Assembly: GCF_031921685.1 (NCBI RefSeq)
Contig: NZ_JAPDHU010000002.1
Location: 1,240,001 to 1,304,000 of the forward strand
Reading direction: 5' to 3'
Source: Terripilifer sp031921685
GTDB lineage: Bacteria; Pseudomonadota; Alphaproteobacteria; Rhizobiales; Beijerinckiaceae
DNA length: 64,000 nt
Shown here: positions 35,608 through 43,505 of the stretch, piece by piece
Layout: each line of letters begins with the position of its first letter
How positions within the stretch are numbered: the stretch's first letter is position 1
Notes under the pieces: model-generated
Databases searched by the model: none
What the model saw: only the letters and a program-made list of their open reading frames with translations
Told to the model about the DNA's origin: nothing
Position numbers and translations under genes: made by a program

Positions 35608-35865
35608 CTATTCGTTATCTGCCGCCCGCGCCAAACCACCCTTACGTCCGGCGGCTGAAGCCAACGCAGGATCGCGCGTGAAAGCGCGGTTCTGCGGGCC
35701 AACGGAGGAGCCACCCTTACGCCCCGCCTTAACCGCCAGCTTCTTGTCTTTTGAGAAAGCGCGATTCTCAGGCTTCACCGAAAGGCCGCCCATACGAGCG
35801 ATCTCTTGGCGTTTTTCCAAGCTCATGGACGCAAAGCCACGCTTGGATTTTCCAGCGGTGTTCAT
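35608..35865 (-). CDS. KGG-repeat stress protein (general stress protein family)
   Basis: The product has about 85 residues. ATG 35865 is chosen from the GGAAGGG upstream, with ATG 35871 possible. It is very basic and glycine-rich, with three tandem imperfect repeats, each about 20-22 residues long (GFASMSLEKRQEIARMGG, AFSKDKKLAVKAGRKGG, AFTRDPALASAAGRKGG). This is the KGG or stress-induced acidophilic repeat, shared with GsiB-like hydrophilins, which protect against dehydration and other stress. The third repeat is followed by only a few residues. Confidence 0.9.
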   Translation of the reverse strand: MNTAGKSKRGFASMSLEKRQEIARMGGLSVKPENRAFSKDKKLAVKAGRKGGSSVGPQNRAFTRDPALASAAGRKGGLARAADNE

Positions 35866-35871
35866 TGTCAT

Positions 35872-36319
35872 TGCCCTTCCACTCGAACGAAGTCGTTTTT
35901 TTATTGTTATTGCGGCCCTGCTGAGCCGAATGCTCTGAAGCGAGTCCTTTCTTCACATTGGCCCAGCTGCGTCATCCCTGAACTGGCGGCACCGCTCCCC
36001 TATGCATTGTGCGCCAGTGGTTTCAGCGATTTCCTCAGCCGAACGTGACAAATCCTACAATAGCTAAGTCACGAGCTCAACTGTGATTTGTACGAGGGGT
36101 GATACGAGAAGCGCCAGTCCTGCAACGGTTTTGTGTACAGGTCGTACGCGAAAAGCCTGACTCAGATGGTCGGAGTTGAGACCGCGCATGGGCAGAAATG
36201 GGGCAGAAATTTCAGGCCGGGCGAAACGCCGCTCGCAAGCGCTGCATCCAGGACGGCCGCATTTGCACTCGCTGGGGTACATTGCGCCCGGTGATGAAAT
36301 TGATGGCGAATGCGCGCGG
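35872..36319 (+). other. gene-poor stretch with tRNA 3'-end-like sequence and tandem repeat
   Basis: No convincing gene is seen in these 448 bases. A 72-codon frame on the minus strand (36064-36282) has no recognisable motif. The stretch holds a 10-base match to the end of tRNA-Pro (36167-36176) and, 12 bases on, an 11-base tandem repeat of the form ATGGG(G)CAGAA at 36188-36208. These are the sort of marks that integration sites can leave. Confidence 0.45.
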
Positions 36320-36913
36320 TCAGATCGCCGCTTTCAGATGATCAAATGCTTCCTGAACATAGGGCGCGAGCGGCGGCCGGCAGTCTTCCTGAAGCCATTT
36401 GTCGACCGCCAGGCGCAGGGCGCCAGCCGATACCATGGCGACGACACGCAAGCGGTCGCGCACGTCCTGCGCCGGCCACAACTCGCATAGGGCTTCGAAG
36501 ACGATCTGCTCCTGCCCTGGGCGATCTCCATACCGGCGACCGCGTGCAGCATCCATTTCGTGAATGAGCCGCGCGACGGCCACCGTCTGCGCCGACTGAA
36601 AACGGACGGCAATTTTCAGCAGTGCTTCGCGGACAACGTCCAGCGGCCCACCCGCCGAGGCGCTTTCCAAAATCGTTGTCTTGAGCGCGTCGCGATAGAC
36701 ACCGAGATGAGCGACCAGAATGTCGTCTTTGCTGGCGAAATAGTGGAAAAACGTCCGCCGCGATATTCCGGCCGCTTCCGCAATTTCATCGACCGTCGTC
36801 GCCTCGTATCCCTTAGCGAGAAACAATTTCATGCCGGCTTCGACGATGCTCTGATGCGTTTGCCGCCGATTGCGCTCGCGCAGGGTTTCAGATTTTCCAA
36901 CAGCGTTCGGCAT
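36320..36913 (-). CDS. TetR-family transcriptional regulator
   Basis: The 197-residue protein has an N-terminal TetR DNA-binding domain at about residues 15-62 (RRQTHQSIVEAGMKLFLAKG, ATTVDEIAEAAGISRRTFFH, YFASKDDIL) and a helical ligand domain afterwards. The effector is unknown. It is divergent from the DUF3313 lipoprotein gene, and a perfect palindrome lies between them, so it very probably represses itself and that gene. A palindrome with the same half-site lies upstream of bamE, 5.8 kb away. Confidence 0.92.
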   Translation of the reverse strand: MPNAVGKSETLRERNRRQTHQSIVEAGMKLFLAKGYEATTVDEIAEAAGISRRTFFHYFASKDDILVAHLGVYRDALKTTILESASAGGPLDVVREALLKIAVRFQSAQTVAVARLIHEMDAARGRRYGDRPGQEQIVFEALCELWPAQDVRDRLRVVAMVSAGALRLAVDKWLQEDCRPPLAPYVQEAFDHLKAAI

Positions 36914-37045
36914 CGACCATTTCTCTCACAAATTTGCGCCCGCGCACAAAGACGGACGCCCGGCTTTTCCGCAACTATCGGCCCGCTATCGCCTCCTTCC
37001 GCGAGGGCAATCACAAAGCTGCCATAATAAAAATACATCAAGTGC

Positions 37046-37070
37046 AATAAATGCATTTAGTGCATTTATT
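37046..37070 (+). promoter_or_regulatory. palindromic operator, predicted TetR target
   Basis: Perfect 10-bp arms AATAAATGCA (37046-37055) and TGCATTTATT (37061-37070) surround the 5-base spacer TTTAG. The site is between the divergent TetR and lipoprotein genes in the most AT-rich part of this intergenic region. The first in-frame ATG of the lipoprotein frame (37051) falls inside the palindrome, which argues for a later start. Confidence 0.8.
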
Positions 37071-37101
37071 TTCACTCAAGGCGCAGCCGCAGGATAGTTC
37101 G

Positions 37102-38007
37102 ATGTCGCCACCCTCCAGCATAAACCCAATAGAACCCTTTTATATCAATCGTATAATCCAGAAAATCGGCGGCCCCTTCGGCGTTTTCACAACCCTAGCC
37201 GCGCTCAAACTTCTGTTGGCGGGTTGCGCCACCGCCCCCTTAGACGAAGCTGGAACGCTGCAATCCTATGCCGGCCTCCAACAATCGGATGGCTTTTTCA
37301 CGCGCTCACGCATCAGTGTGAGCAGAGACGACGTGCTCGCCGCGAAAACCATCAAAATCATCCCGACCGTCTTTTCTGCGCCCGCGCAACGCACGCCCTT
37401 CACGGCCGCGCAGCGCAATCTCGTCACCAATGCGGTCGATCGGGCTCTCTGTGCCGGATTGAGCGAGCGCCTGCAGGTCGTCGGCCCGTCAGAACCAGCC
37501 GACCTCGTCGTCCAAGCCGTCGTCACCAATGTCGCGGCAACGGATCCGATTGCTGTCGGCGTGTCGAAGAGCGCGTCGATCGCCAAATCCGTCCTGCTTC
37601 CTGGCGTGCCCGTCCCCGTACCCCGTCTCCCGCTGGGTCTGGGCAGTTTGTCGCTGGAAGCCGAGGCCCGCGACCCGCAGGGACGTCAAAAGGCGGCGAT
37701 GATTTGGGGACGCGGCGCCAATGCCCTGCTGGGTCAAGGTCGGGTCGCCTCCGAAGCGGATGCTTACAGCCTGGCAGCCTCCTTTGGCGGGGATTTCAGC
37801 ACGCTGCTGGTGACCGGGAAAACGCCTTTTGGTGGCGGCCTGCCTTCGCTGCCTTCCATGGAGCGGATCGGCTTTCTTCTCGGCGGCACGCCCAAATATC
37901 CCGCCTGCGAAACCTTCGGCAGATCGGACGGGGTCGTCGGTTTCCTTGGGGCGGCGGTCGGCGTGCCGCCAAACTGGACCGACAACGGCGCCGCCGCGCC
38001 GCGCTGA
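37102..38007 (+). CDS. DUF3313-like lipoprotein
   Basis: The product has about 301 residues. ATG 37102 is preferred, because the upstream ATG 37051 lies inside the palindromic operator. A hydrophobic segment ends in the lipobox LLAGC, about 35 residues from that start. The mature protein has the DUF3313 pattern: SYAGLQQSDGFFTRSRISVS, then TAAQRNLVTNAVDRALCAGL, VVGPSEPADLVVQAVVTNV, and a late GKTPFGGGLPSLPS. It is probably tethered to the outer membrane. The function is unknown. It is probably repressed by the divergent TetR protein and ends 103 bases before tRNA-Pro. Confidence 0.8.
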   Translation: MSPPSSINPIEPFYINRIIQKIGGPFGVFTTLAALKLLLAGCATAPLDEAGTLQSYAGLQQSDGFFTRSRISVSRDDVLAAKTIKIIPTVFSAPAQRTPFTAAQRNLVTNAVDRALCAGLSERLQVVGPSEPADLVVQAVVTNVAATDPIAVGVSKSASIAKSVLLPGVPVPVPRLPLGLGSLSLEAEARDPQGRQKAAMIWGRGANALLGQGRVASEADAYSLAASFGGDFSTLLVTGKTPFGGGLPSLPSMERIGFLLGGTPKYPACETFGRSDGVVGFLGAAVGVPPNWTDNGAAAPR

Positions 38008-38109
38008 CATCTTTGCCGGGAATCGCCGGAAATGATCGCCGCTTGCGGCCGGCCTGGAACCGGAACGCAATTCGACGCGCAAAATGATGCTAAATAACTG
38101 ATTGTAAAG

Positions 38110-38187
38110 TGGTCGGAGTGGCGGGATTCGAACCCACGACCCCCTGTCCCCCAGACAGGTGCGCTAACCAGGCTGCGCTACACTCCG
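38110..38187 (-). tRNA. tRNA-Pro (anticodon GGG)
   Basis: Read on the minus strand, the 78-base gene folds into a standard cloverleaf: acceptor CGGAGTG paired with CACTCCG, D-arm AGCGCAGCCTGGTTAGCGCA, anticodon arm CCTGT-CTGGGGG-ACAGG, T-arm GTGGGTTCGAATCCCGC and an encoded CCA end. The anticodon is GGG, reading CCC and CCU. It lies between the DUF3313 gene and the MerR-type regulator, at the boundary between accessory genes and a conserved housekeeping block. Confidence 0.96.
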
Positions 38188-38260
38188 ACGGCGCCACCTA
38201 TAGACAAAGGGTTGGGCGGTCGCAACAGCGAGACGGACGATCCCAACAATATGTGTTGGT

Positions 38261-38764
38261 CTAGCCTTCGGCCGCTTCCAGCACGCCGATACAGCCGTCG
38301 ATCACGGTCAACAGCGCCCGTAGATCCTGGAGCGAGGCGCCCGGAGGGCTTGCCGGCCGGGCGAGCGCCGGGGCCGGCGCCGCCAGCTCATAGGCCATCG
38401 GCTCATCGGTTTCGTCATCGTCGAGGATGTCAGGATGCAGACGTCCGACGGGAACCGGCATGGCCTGCGGAACGTGCGCTTCCCCGCCGCCTTCCTTCTG
38501 GCCCAGCGCAATAACCGCCTTGGCGCCCTGCTCTTTCAAGATCCGCTGAACGCCCTTGATCGTATAGCCGTCGTCGTAGAGCAGCCGCTGAATGGCGGCC
38601 AGCAGGAGCACGTCATCGGGTCGATAATAGCGCCGGCCACCGCCGCGCTTCAGTGGCTTGATCTGCGGAAAGCGTGTCTCCCAGAAGCGCAGAACATGCT
38701 GCGGCAATCCGAGCGTGTCCGCTGCCTCGCTGATGGTTCGAAATGCGTCCGCCTGTTTGTCCAT
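38261..38764 (-). CDS. MerR-family transcriptional regulator
   Basis: The 167-residue protein has a MerR-type winged helix at the N terminus (FRTISEAADTLGLPQHVLRF, WETRFPQIKPLKRGGGRRYY). LLYDDGYTIKGVQRILKEQG follows, then an Ala/Pro-rich tail instead of a metal-binding domain. This is the MerR protein usually found after ihfA in alphaproteobacteria. It is the last gene of the plsX-fabH-ihfA-merR run, 100 bases after ihfA. Its targets are not known. Confidence 0.9.
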   Translation of the reverse strand: MDKQADAFRTISEAADTLGLPQHVLRFWETRFPQIKPLKRGGGRRYYRPDDVLLLAAIQRLLYDDGYTIKGVQRILKEQGAKAVIALGQKEGGGEAHVPQAMPVPVGRLHPDILDDDETDEPMAYELAAPAPALARPASPPGASLQDLRALLTVIDGCIGVLEAAEG

Positions 38765-38864
38765 CGCCGAAACCCGTCGCGTCGGAAAACGAGACCGTCA
38801 GTTTAACGCGTGGAGCCGATTCGCGACAGTTTGCAACTTGGGTCGCAGCAAGCGGTATACCGCT

Positions 38865-39197
38865 TTATTCGTCCTCGTCGGCGACTGTCTCGCCATTGAC
38901 GCGCGCCTTCAGAATGTTCGACGGCTTGAACACCATCACCTGCCGCGGCGTGATCGGCACTTCGACACCCGTCTTCGGATTGCGGCCGATGCGCTGGCCT
39001 TTCGAGCGCACGAGGAACGAACCGAAGGACGACAACTTCACATTGTTGCCGCGCACGAGTTCATCGCAAATCTCATTGATCACGAGTTCCACCAGCTCAG
39101 CCGACTCCACACGGGAAAGTCCGACACGCCGATAGACAGCCTCGGCGAGATCGGCCCGGGTAATATTAGTCGGGCTCTTTCCATTGCTGTTAGTCAT
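38865..39197 (-). CDS. ihfA: integration host factor subunit alpha
   Basis: The product has about 110 residues. ATG 39197 (MTNSNGKSPTNITRADLAEA) is taken because GGA lies seven bases upstream. The DNABII fold shows TRADLAEAVYRRVGLSRVES, NVKLSSFGSFLVRSKGQRIG and the arm with the intercalating proline in RNPKTGVEVPITPRQVMVFK. It forms a heterodimer with IhfB and bends DNA at specific sites. The order fabH-ihfA-merR is standard for the group. Confidence 0.95.
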   Translation of the reverse strand: MTNSNGKSPTNITRADLAEAVYRRVGLSRVESAELVELVINEICDELVRGNNVKLSSFGSFLVRSKGQRIGRNPKTGVEVPITPRQVMVFKPSNILKARVNGETVADEDE

Positions 39198-39297
39198 CGA
39201 AACATCCAAAAAAATTTATCAAAAACAAACTACGGTCTCTAAAAGAATCGCCCCAATGTCAAGAGCGTAACTCCAAACTGAAAATGTATACAAGGAC

Positions 39298-40305
39298 TTA
39301 CCAGCGAATTATGGCGGAACCCCAAGTAAAGCCGCCGCCCATGGCCTCGATCATGACCAGGTCGCCGGGCTTGATGCGTCCATCGGTCACCCCAGCATTC
39401 AGCGCGAGCGGAATGGAAGCAGCGGACGTATTGCCGTGCAGAGAAACCGTCTTGATGATCTTCTCGCGGGCGATGCCCATCTTGTCGGCGGAAGCGTCGA
39501 TGATCCGTTCATTGGCCTGATGCGGCACGAACCAGTTGAGTTGCTCGGCGGTGAGACCCGTTGCTTTGAACGCATCGTCCATCACATCCGCCACCATGCC
39601 GACCGCATGACGAAAAACTTCGCGACCCGCCATCCGCAAATGACCGACAGTGCCCGTCGATGAAGGCCCGCCGTCGACATAAAGCTTTTCGCGATGCCGG
39701 CCGTCGGAGCGCAGATGCGAGGTCAAGACGCCGCGATCTTCCGTTGTGCCGCTGCCCTGCTGACGACCGAGCACGATGGCGCCTGCGCCATCGCCGAAGA
39801 GCACGCAGGTGGTGCGATCGTTCCAATCGAGCAGACGCGAAAATGTTTCCGCACCGATGACGAGCGCGCGTTCGCTCGCACCCGTGGTCAGGAACTTGTC
39901 GGCAACGCTGACCGCATAGACGAATCCCGAACACACCGCCTGCAGATCGAATGCGGCGCCACGTGTGATGCCGAGCGCGGCTTGCACCTGCGTTGCCGTC
40001 GCCGGAAACGTGTAGTCGGGCGTTGACGTCGCCACGATGACAAGATCGATGTCATCGGCCGTGCAGCCGGCGGCCATCATCGCTTTGTGCGCGGCCTTGG
40101 TCGCCAACACCGACGTGGTCTCGCCGTCAGCCGCCATATGCCGTTCGTGAATACCGGTCCGCTGCACGATCCAATCGCTCGTCGTATCGACGATCTTCTC
40201 CAGATCAGCATTTGTCATCACGCGCTCGGGCAGGAAAGCGCCAATGCCTTCGACAACGGAACGCCAAGTCTTGTGAGAAGCTGTCTTATGAGAAGTTTCG
40301 ACCAT
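39298..40305 (-). CDS. fabH: beta-ketoacyl-ACP synthase III FabH
   Basis: The 335-residue enzyme has the full FabH catalytic triad: Cys125 in LQAVCSGFVYA, His262 in WFVPHQANERI and Asn292 in SLHGNTSAASIPLAL. It condenses acetyl-CoA with malonyl-ACP to start fatty-acid synthesis. It follows plsX by nine bases, so phospholipid and fatty-acid start steps are co-expressed. The N terminus (MVETSHKTASHKTWRSVVEG) is slightly longer than in E. coli. Confidence 0.96.
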   Translation of the reverse strand: MVETSHKTASHKTWRSVVEGIGAFLPERVMTNADLEKIVDTTSDWIVQRTGIHERHMAADGETTSVLATKAAHKAMMAAGCTADDIDLVIVATSTPDYTFPATATQVQAALGITRGAAFDLQAVCSGFVYAVSVADKFLTTGASERALVIGAETFSRLLDWNDRTTCVLFGDGAGAIVLGRQQGSGTTEDRGVLTSHLRSDGRHREKLYVDGGPSSTGTVGHLRMAGREVFRHAVGMVADVMDDAFKATGLTAEQLNWFVPHQANERIIDASADKMGIAREKIIKTVSLHGNTSAASIPLALNAGVTDGRIKPGDLVMIEAMGGGFTWGSAIIRW

Positions 40306-40314
40306 TTTATCCGA

Positions 40315-41409
40315 CTAGAGAGTTGCGTCGTCGCTGGCGACAGACGCTTCAGTTTCAGCGGCCGCTGACCGCGTTTCGGCTGTGCGCAGATCTTGCGACA
40401 GCGAGACGAGATCGCGAATGCGGCTCATCAAATCATGACGCACGACGTCATAGGCGATTTCAACGGCGCCGCAGTAGCCCAATCCATCCGTGGAGCCATG
40501 GCTCTTGATGACCAGTCCATCGAGACCGAGGAAGACACCGCCGTTGACCCGCCGCGGATCCATCTTCTCGCGCAGCGCCGCGAAAGCGTGGCGGGCGAAC
40601 AGATAACCGATTTTCGACATCAGGCTCGCGCCCATGGCCTCGCGCAGATAGCGCGCGATCTGTCGCGCCGTGCCTTCCGCCGTCTTCAACGCGATATTGC
40701 CGGTGAAGCCTTCGGTCACCACCACGTCGGTGGTGCCGGCGCCCAGATCATCGCCCTCGACGAAGCCGTGATAGCTCAGATGCGGCAGATCGACGGTGCG
40801 CAAAATGCGATTGGCCGCCTTGACCTCTTCGATGCCTTTGATTTCCTCGACACCGACATTGAGCAGACCGACGGTCGGCTTCTCGATGTCGAGCACGATG
40901 CGCGCCATCGCCGCGCCCATCACCGCGAGATCGACGAGATGCTGCGCATCGGCACCGATCGAGGCACCCAGATCGAGCACCACCGATTCGCCACGCACCG
41001 TCGGCCACAGCGCCGCCAGCGCCGGGCGATCGATCTGCGCCATCGTGTGCAGGCAGACTTTCGCCATCGCCATCAGCGCGCCGGTATTGCCCGCTGAGAC
41101 GGCGACATCGGCCTCGCCGCGCTTCACCGCATCGATCGCCATCCACATGGAGGAAACGCGTCGGCCACGGCGCAACGCCTGGCTCGGCTTGTCGTCCATC
41201 CGCACGGCAACGGCCGCGTGAATCAGCTTCGTATTGGCCGCCAGTTTCGGCTGCTTGGCCAGCAGCGGCGCGATCTGCGCTTCATCGCCATAGATGAGGA
41301 ATTCGGTATCGGGGCGGCGCTCATGCGCCAACGCCGCGCCTTCGACGACGACAGAGGGTCCGTGATCGCCACCCATACCGTCCAGAGAAATCCTGACCGG
41401 TTTCGCCAT
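40315..41409 (-). CDS. plsX: phosphate acyltransferase PlsX
   Basis: The product has about 364 residues. ATG 41409 (MAKPVRISLDGMGGDHGPSV) is the family start, preceded by GGGAG. PlsX motifs are SLDGMGGDHGP, AVSAGNTGALMAMAKVCL near residue 110, LLNVGVEEIKGIEEV and VTEGFTGNIALKTAEGTARQ. It makes acyl-phosphate from acyl-ACP, the first step of the PlsX/PlsY phospholipid route. DUF177 lies upstream and fabH downstream. Confidence 0.95.
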   Translation of the reverse strand: MAKPVRISLDGMGGDHGPSVVVEGAALAHERRPDTEFLIYGDEAQIAPLLAKQPKLAANTKLIHAAVAVRMDDKPSQALRRGRRVSSMWMAIDAVKRGEADVAVSAGNTGALMAMAKVCLHTMAQIDRPALAALWPTVRGESVVLDLGASIGADAQHLVDLAVMGAAMARIVLDIEKPTVGLLNVGVEEIKGIEEVKAANRILRTVDLPHLSYHGFVEGDDLGAGTTDVVVTEGFTGNIALKTAEGTARQIARYLREAMGASLMSKIGYLFARHAFAALREKMDPRRVNGGVFLGLDGLVIKSHGSTDGLGYCGAVEIAYDVVRHDLMSRIRDLVSLSQDLRTAETRSAAAETEASVASDDATL

Positions 41410-41524
41410 CCAGTAAACGCTCCCGCCCTGCACGACCAAACCGGCGGGCCAAATTCAGGCGCGGACAATAGCCGTTTGCATCGGGAAGGCAATCCCGAAG
41501 CGATCCGCGCATCGACAAGAAATC

Positions 41525-42130
41525 TTACGATTTTTTTCCATTCGGCCCGTTCTTGAGACCGCCAAGGACGGAAAATGGCGATTCCTCCTCGTCGTCCTCG
41601 GTGATCGCCTCGAAACTCACCCCCGGTTTGCGCGGATAGGGGTCGAGCGCCAAGGTCAGGAACTCCGCCGCCAGCGCTCCCAGGTCGATCTTGCCGTCGA
41701 CGATCGCCTCCGCTTCGTCCTCGTCCATGGACATAGGCTCCGCCGCCGGCGCGGGCCGCCGCTCGTCCTTGTCGCCCTTCTCACCCTTCCTGGCCGCTTT
41801 GGCGGCGCGCATTGCCGGCCCCGTCGGCTCCTCGAAGAAGCGGGCGTCGATATCCTCGGAAATCTCGCTCTCGAACGGCTCGAGGGTGACGACGCACTGC
41901 TGCGTCAGCCGGCTCGTCAGCTCGCCGGTGATGCGGATGAACTTGCCCGCCTTCACCGCCTGAAAGGAGGCCTTGAGGCTAGCGATGTCTTCCAGCCCGT
42001 TCAGCGCGGCGAGCGCCGCCCGTTCGTCCGCATCGGCCTCGATGTCGAAACGGCGCGTGGAATCGCGCAGCAGATCGGTCACGAGCGTCGGGCGAGAAAA
42101 AGCCGGCGCGGTGTGGCTGTCCTTGGTCAT
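41525..42130 (-). CDS. DUF177 (YceD-type) protein
   Basis: The 201-residue protein belongs to the DUF177/YceD family: ERAALAALNGLEDIASLKASF, then GKFIRITGELTSRLTQQCVV with the single conserved cysteine, and TLEPFESEISEDIDARFFEE. A later acidic DLGALAAEFLTLALDPYPRKP block is also typical. The bacterial YceD family is linked to 23S rRNA or ribosome biogenesis and often precedes rpmF-plsX. Here it precedes plsX directly, and rpmF is not between them. Confidence 0.9.
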   Translation of the reverse strand: MTKDSHTAPAFSRPTLVTDLLRDSTRRFDIEADADERAALAALNGLEDIASLKASFQAVKAGKFIRITGELTSRLTQQCVVTLEPFESEISEDIDARFFEEPTGPAMRAAKAARKGEKGDKDERRPAPAAEPMSMDEDEAEAIVDGKIDLGALAAEFLTLALDPYPRKPGVSFEAITEDDEEESPFSVLGGLKNGPNGKKS

Positions 42131-42187
42131 GGGAGTCCCCGGAAAATGCGATCAGGACCGCATTCGGTCACGATCAGATATAGGAAA

Positions 42188-42733
42188 TCAGATCACCGTG
42201 GCGGCATCGACCACCGGCAGCGGCGACGACCATGCCCGTTCCAGGTCGAGCCCGCTATAGCCGGCATTGAGGCGCTCGGTATAACGCGCCAGGCGCAGAC
42301 AGGCGGAATCCCCTGCCCGGCCCTCGTCGCCATAGACGTTGCGGGCCAAAGCCAGGGCCAGCGCCGCTGTGTCGCCGCTCTGCAGTGCGTCCCGATAGGC
42401 CAAGGTGCGCCCGAGATAGCCCTGAGCCATGGATTTCATCCGTTTCGACATGGAGGCATCGCCAATGCCAATCTCACGCAAGGCCGTGTCGATATTATGG
42501 AACACGGCGTCCGTGAGATCCTGAGCCAGATCCGGCCCCGGCGCCGGCAAGGTCTCGATCCGCCAAACGGCGAGCCCGGTGTGCAGGACGAGCAGTTCAA
42601 AACGGCCCGCCACCGTGTCGGCCACTCCATAATCGAGGAAAAACGCCGGCTGACGCGAAGCCGCCATGATCTCGCCCTGAAGGCGTTCGATCACTGGCAG
42701 GTTGCGGGAGCGGCGGAACAAGCTGAATGCCAT
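42188..42733 (-). CDS. ubiquinol-cytochrome c chaperone (CBP3 family)
   Basis: The product has about 181 residues. ATG 42733 (MAFSLFRRSRNLPVIERLQG) is the family-like start. The CBP3-type domain is seen in QPAFFLDYGVADTVAGRFELLV, a VFHNIDTALREIGIGDASMSK helix pair, and MKSMAQGYLGRTLAYRDAL. Relatives help assemble cytochrome b into the bc1 complex. It is divergent from bamE, sharing the intergenic region with the palindrome at 42810. Confidence 0.88.
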   Translation of the reverse strand: MAFSLFRRSRNLPVIERLQGEIMAASRQPAFFLDYGVADTVAGRFELLVLHTGLAVWRIETLPAPGPDLAQDLTDAVFHNIDTALREIGIGDASMSKRMKSMAQGYLGRTLAYRDALQSGDTAALALALARNVYGDEGRAGDSACLRLARYTERLNAGYSGLDLERAWSSPLPVVDAATVI

Positions 42734-42809
42734 GGGCTTTTTCTGTCTGCACCGTAGTGTTTCGGAATTTGGCTTCACCAAATTCCGGGCGCCAAGTCGA
42801 TATCAAGGT

Positions 42810-42828
42810 AAATGCATTTCTTGCATTT
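42810..42828 (+). promoter_or_regulatory. palindrome matching the predicted TetR operator
   Basis: Arms AAATGCA (42810-42816) and TGCATTT (42822-42828) flank the 5-base spacer TTTCT. Half-site and spacer length are identical to the central part of the palindrome at 37046-37070. It sits between the divergent cytochrome chaperone gene and bamE, 113 bases before the bamE start. Confidence 0.65.
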
Positions 42829-42940
42829 CGCGCCTCCGGGGGTTAGGCATCGCCGGTCGCTGATGCAAGAAAAATCACGCAGATGCGGCAGTTGCGCGCG
42901 CTCCGGCGGCGGATCGGCGGGCGCAGAGGGGAATGAAAAG

Positions 42941-43390
42941 ATGAAGTTCAAGGTCGGGACAAGATCGGTAGGCCTGGCGCTGGCAGCGGCCCTCGCGGTG
43001 TCGCTTGGCGGCTGCCTCGGGTATGACGGCGACGTCTACCGCGGCTACGTGATCAACGAAAACACCATGAACCAGGTGAAGATGGGCAATTCGGCCGAAC
43101 AGACCCTGGTGTTGCTCGGCACCCCCTCCACCACCTCTACCATCGGTGGCGACGCCTGGTACTACATCAGCCAGAAGGTCGAGCGGCCGGTCGCCTTCAT
43201 GCAGCAGAAGGTCACCGACCAGCGCATTTTCGCGGTCTATTTCGACAAGAACAAGCGCGTCCAGCGCATCGCCAATTACGGTCTGGAAGATGGCCAGATC
43301 ATCGATTTCAACAGCCGCACCACCCCGACGGCGGGCGCGGAATCGTCGTTCCTGCGTAACATGATGCAGAACCTGCTGCGCTTCAGCTAA
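42941..43390 (+). CDS. bamE: outer-membrane assembly lipoprotein BamE (SmpA/OmlA)
   Basis: The product has 149 residues. ATG 42941 gives a proper lipoprotein signal with lipobox SLGGC (Cys25); the frame is open upstream but that part crosses the palindrome. The OmlA/SmpA domain shows QVKMGNSAEQTLVLLGTPST, then WYYISQKVERPVAFMQQKV and VYFDKNKRVQRIANYGLEDG. It is a small subunit of the BAM complex, which folds outer-membrane proteins. The C-terminal FLRNMMQNLLRF tail is usual in alphaproteobacteria. A terminator follows. Confidence 0.94.
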   Translation: MKFKVGTRSVGLALAAALAVSLGGCLGYDGDVYRGYVINENTMNQVKMGNSAEQTLVLLGTPSTTSTIGGDAWYYISQKVERPVAFMQQKVTDQRIFAVYFDKNKRVQRIANYGLEDGQIIDFNSRTTPTAGAESSFLRNMMQNLLRFS

Positions 43391-43418
43391 GATCTGCAAA
43401 AGCCCGATCCAAAGCTTC

Positions 43419-43445
43419 AAAGGCGCGGCCAACCCGCGCCTTTTT
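43419..43445 (+). terminator. intrinsic terminator after bamE
   Basis: A 10-bp stem (43419-43428 with 43434-43443) closes the loop CCAAC and runs into a T-tract. It begins 29 bases after the bamE stop codon. On the other strand there is no long T-run for the convergent CorA-type gene. Confidence 0.88.
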
Positions 43446-43505
43446 CATTTCATGTCCCGCCGGAAGAACTCGATTCAAAATCTGATCAAATCAGCACAAG
43501 TCATT

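Noticed and set aside
36064..36282. 72-codon frame on the minus strand with several cysteines
   Set aside because: No family is recognised, no good ribosome-binding site is seen, and it crosses the tandem repeat and tRNA-end copy.
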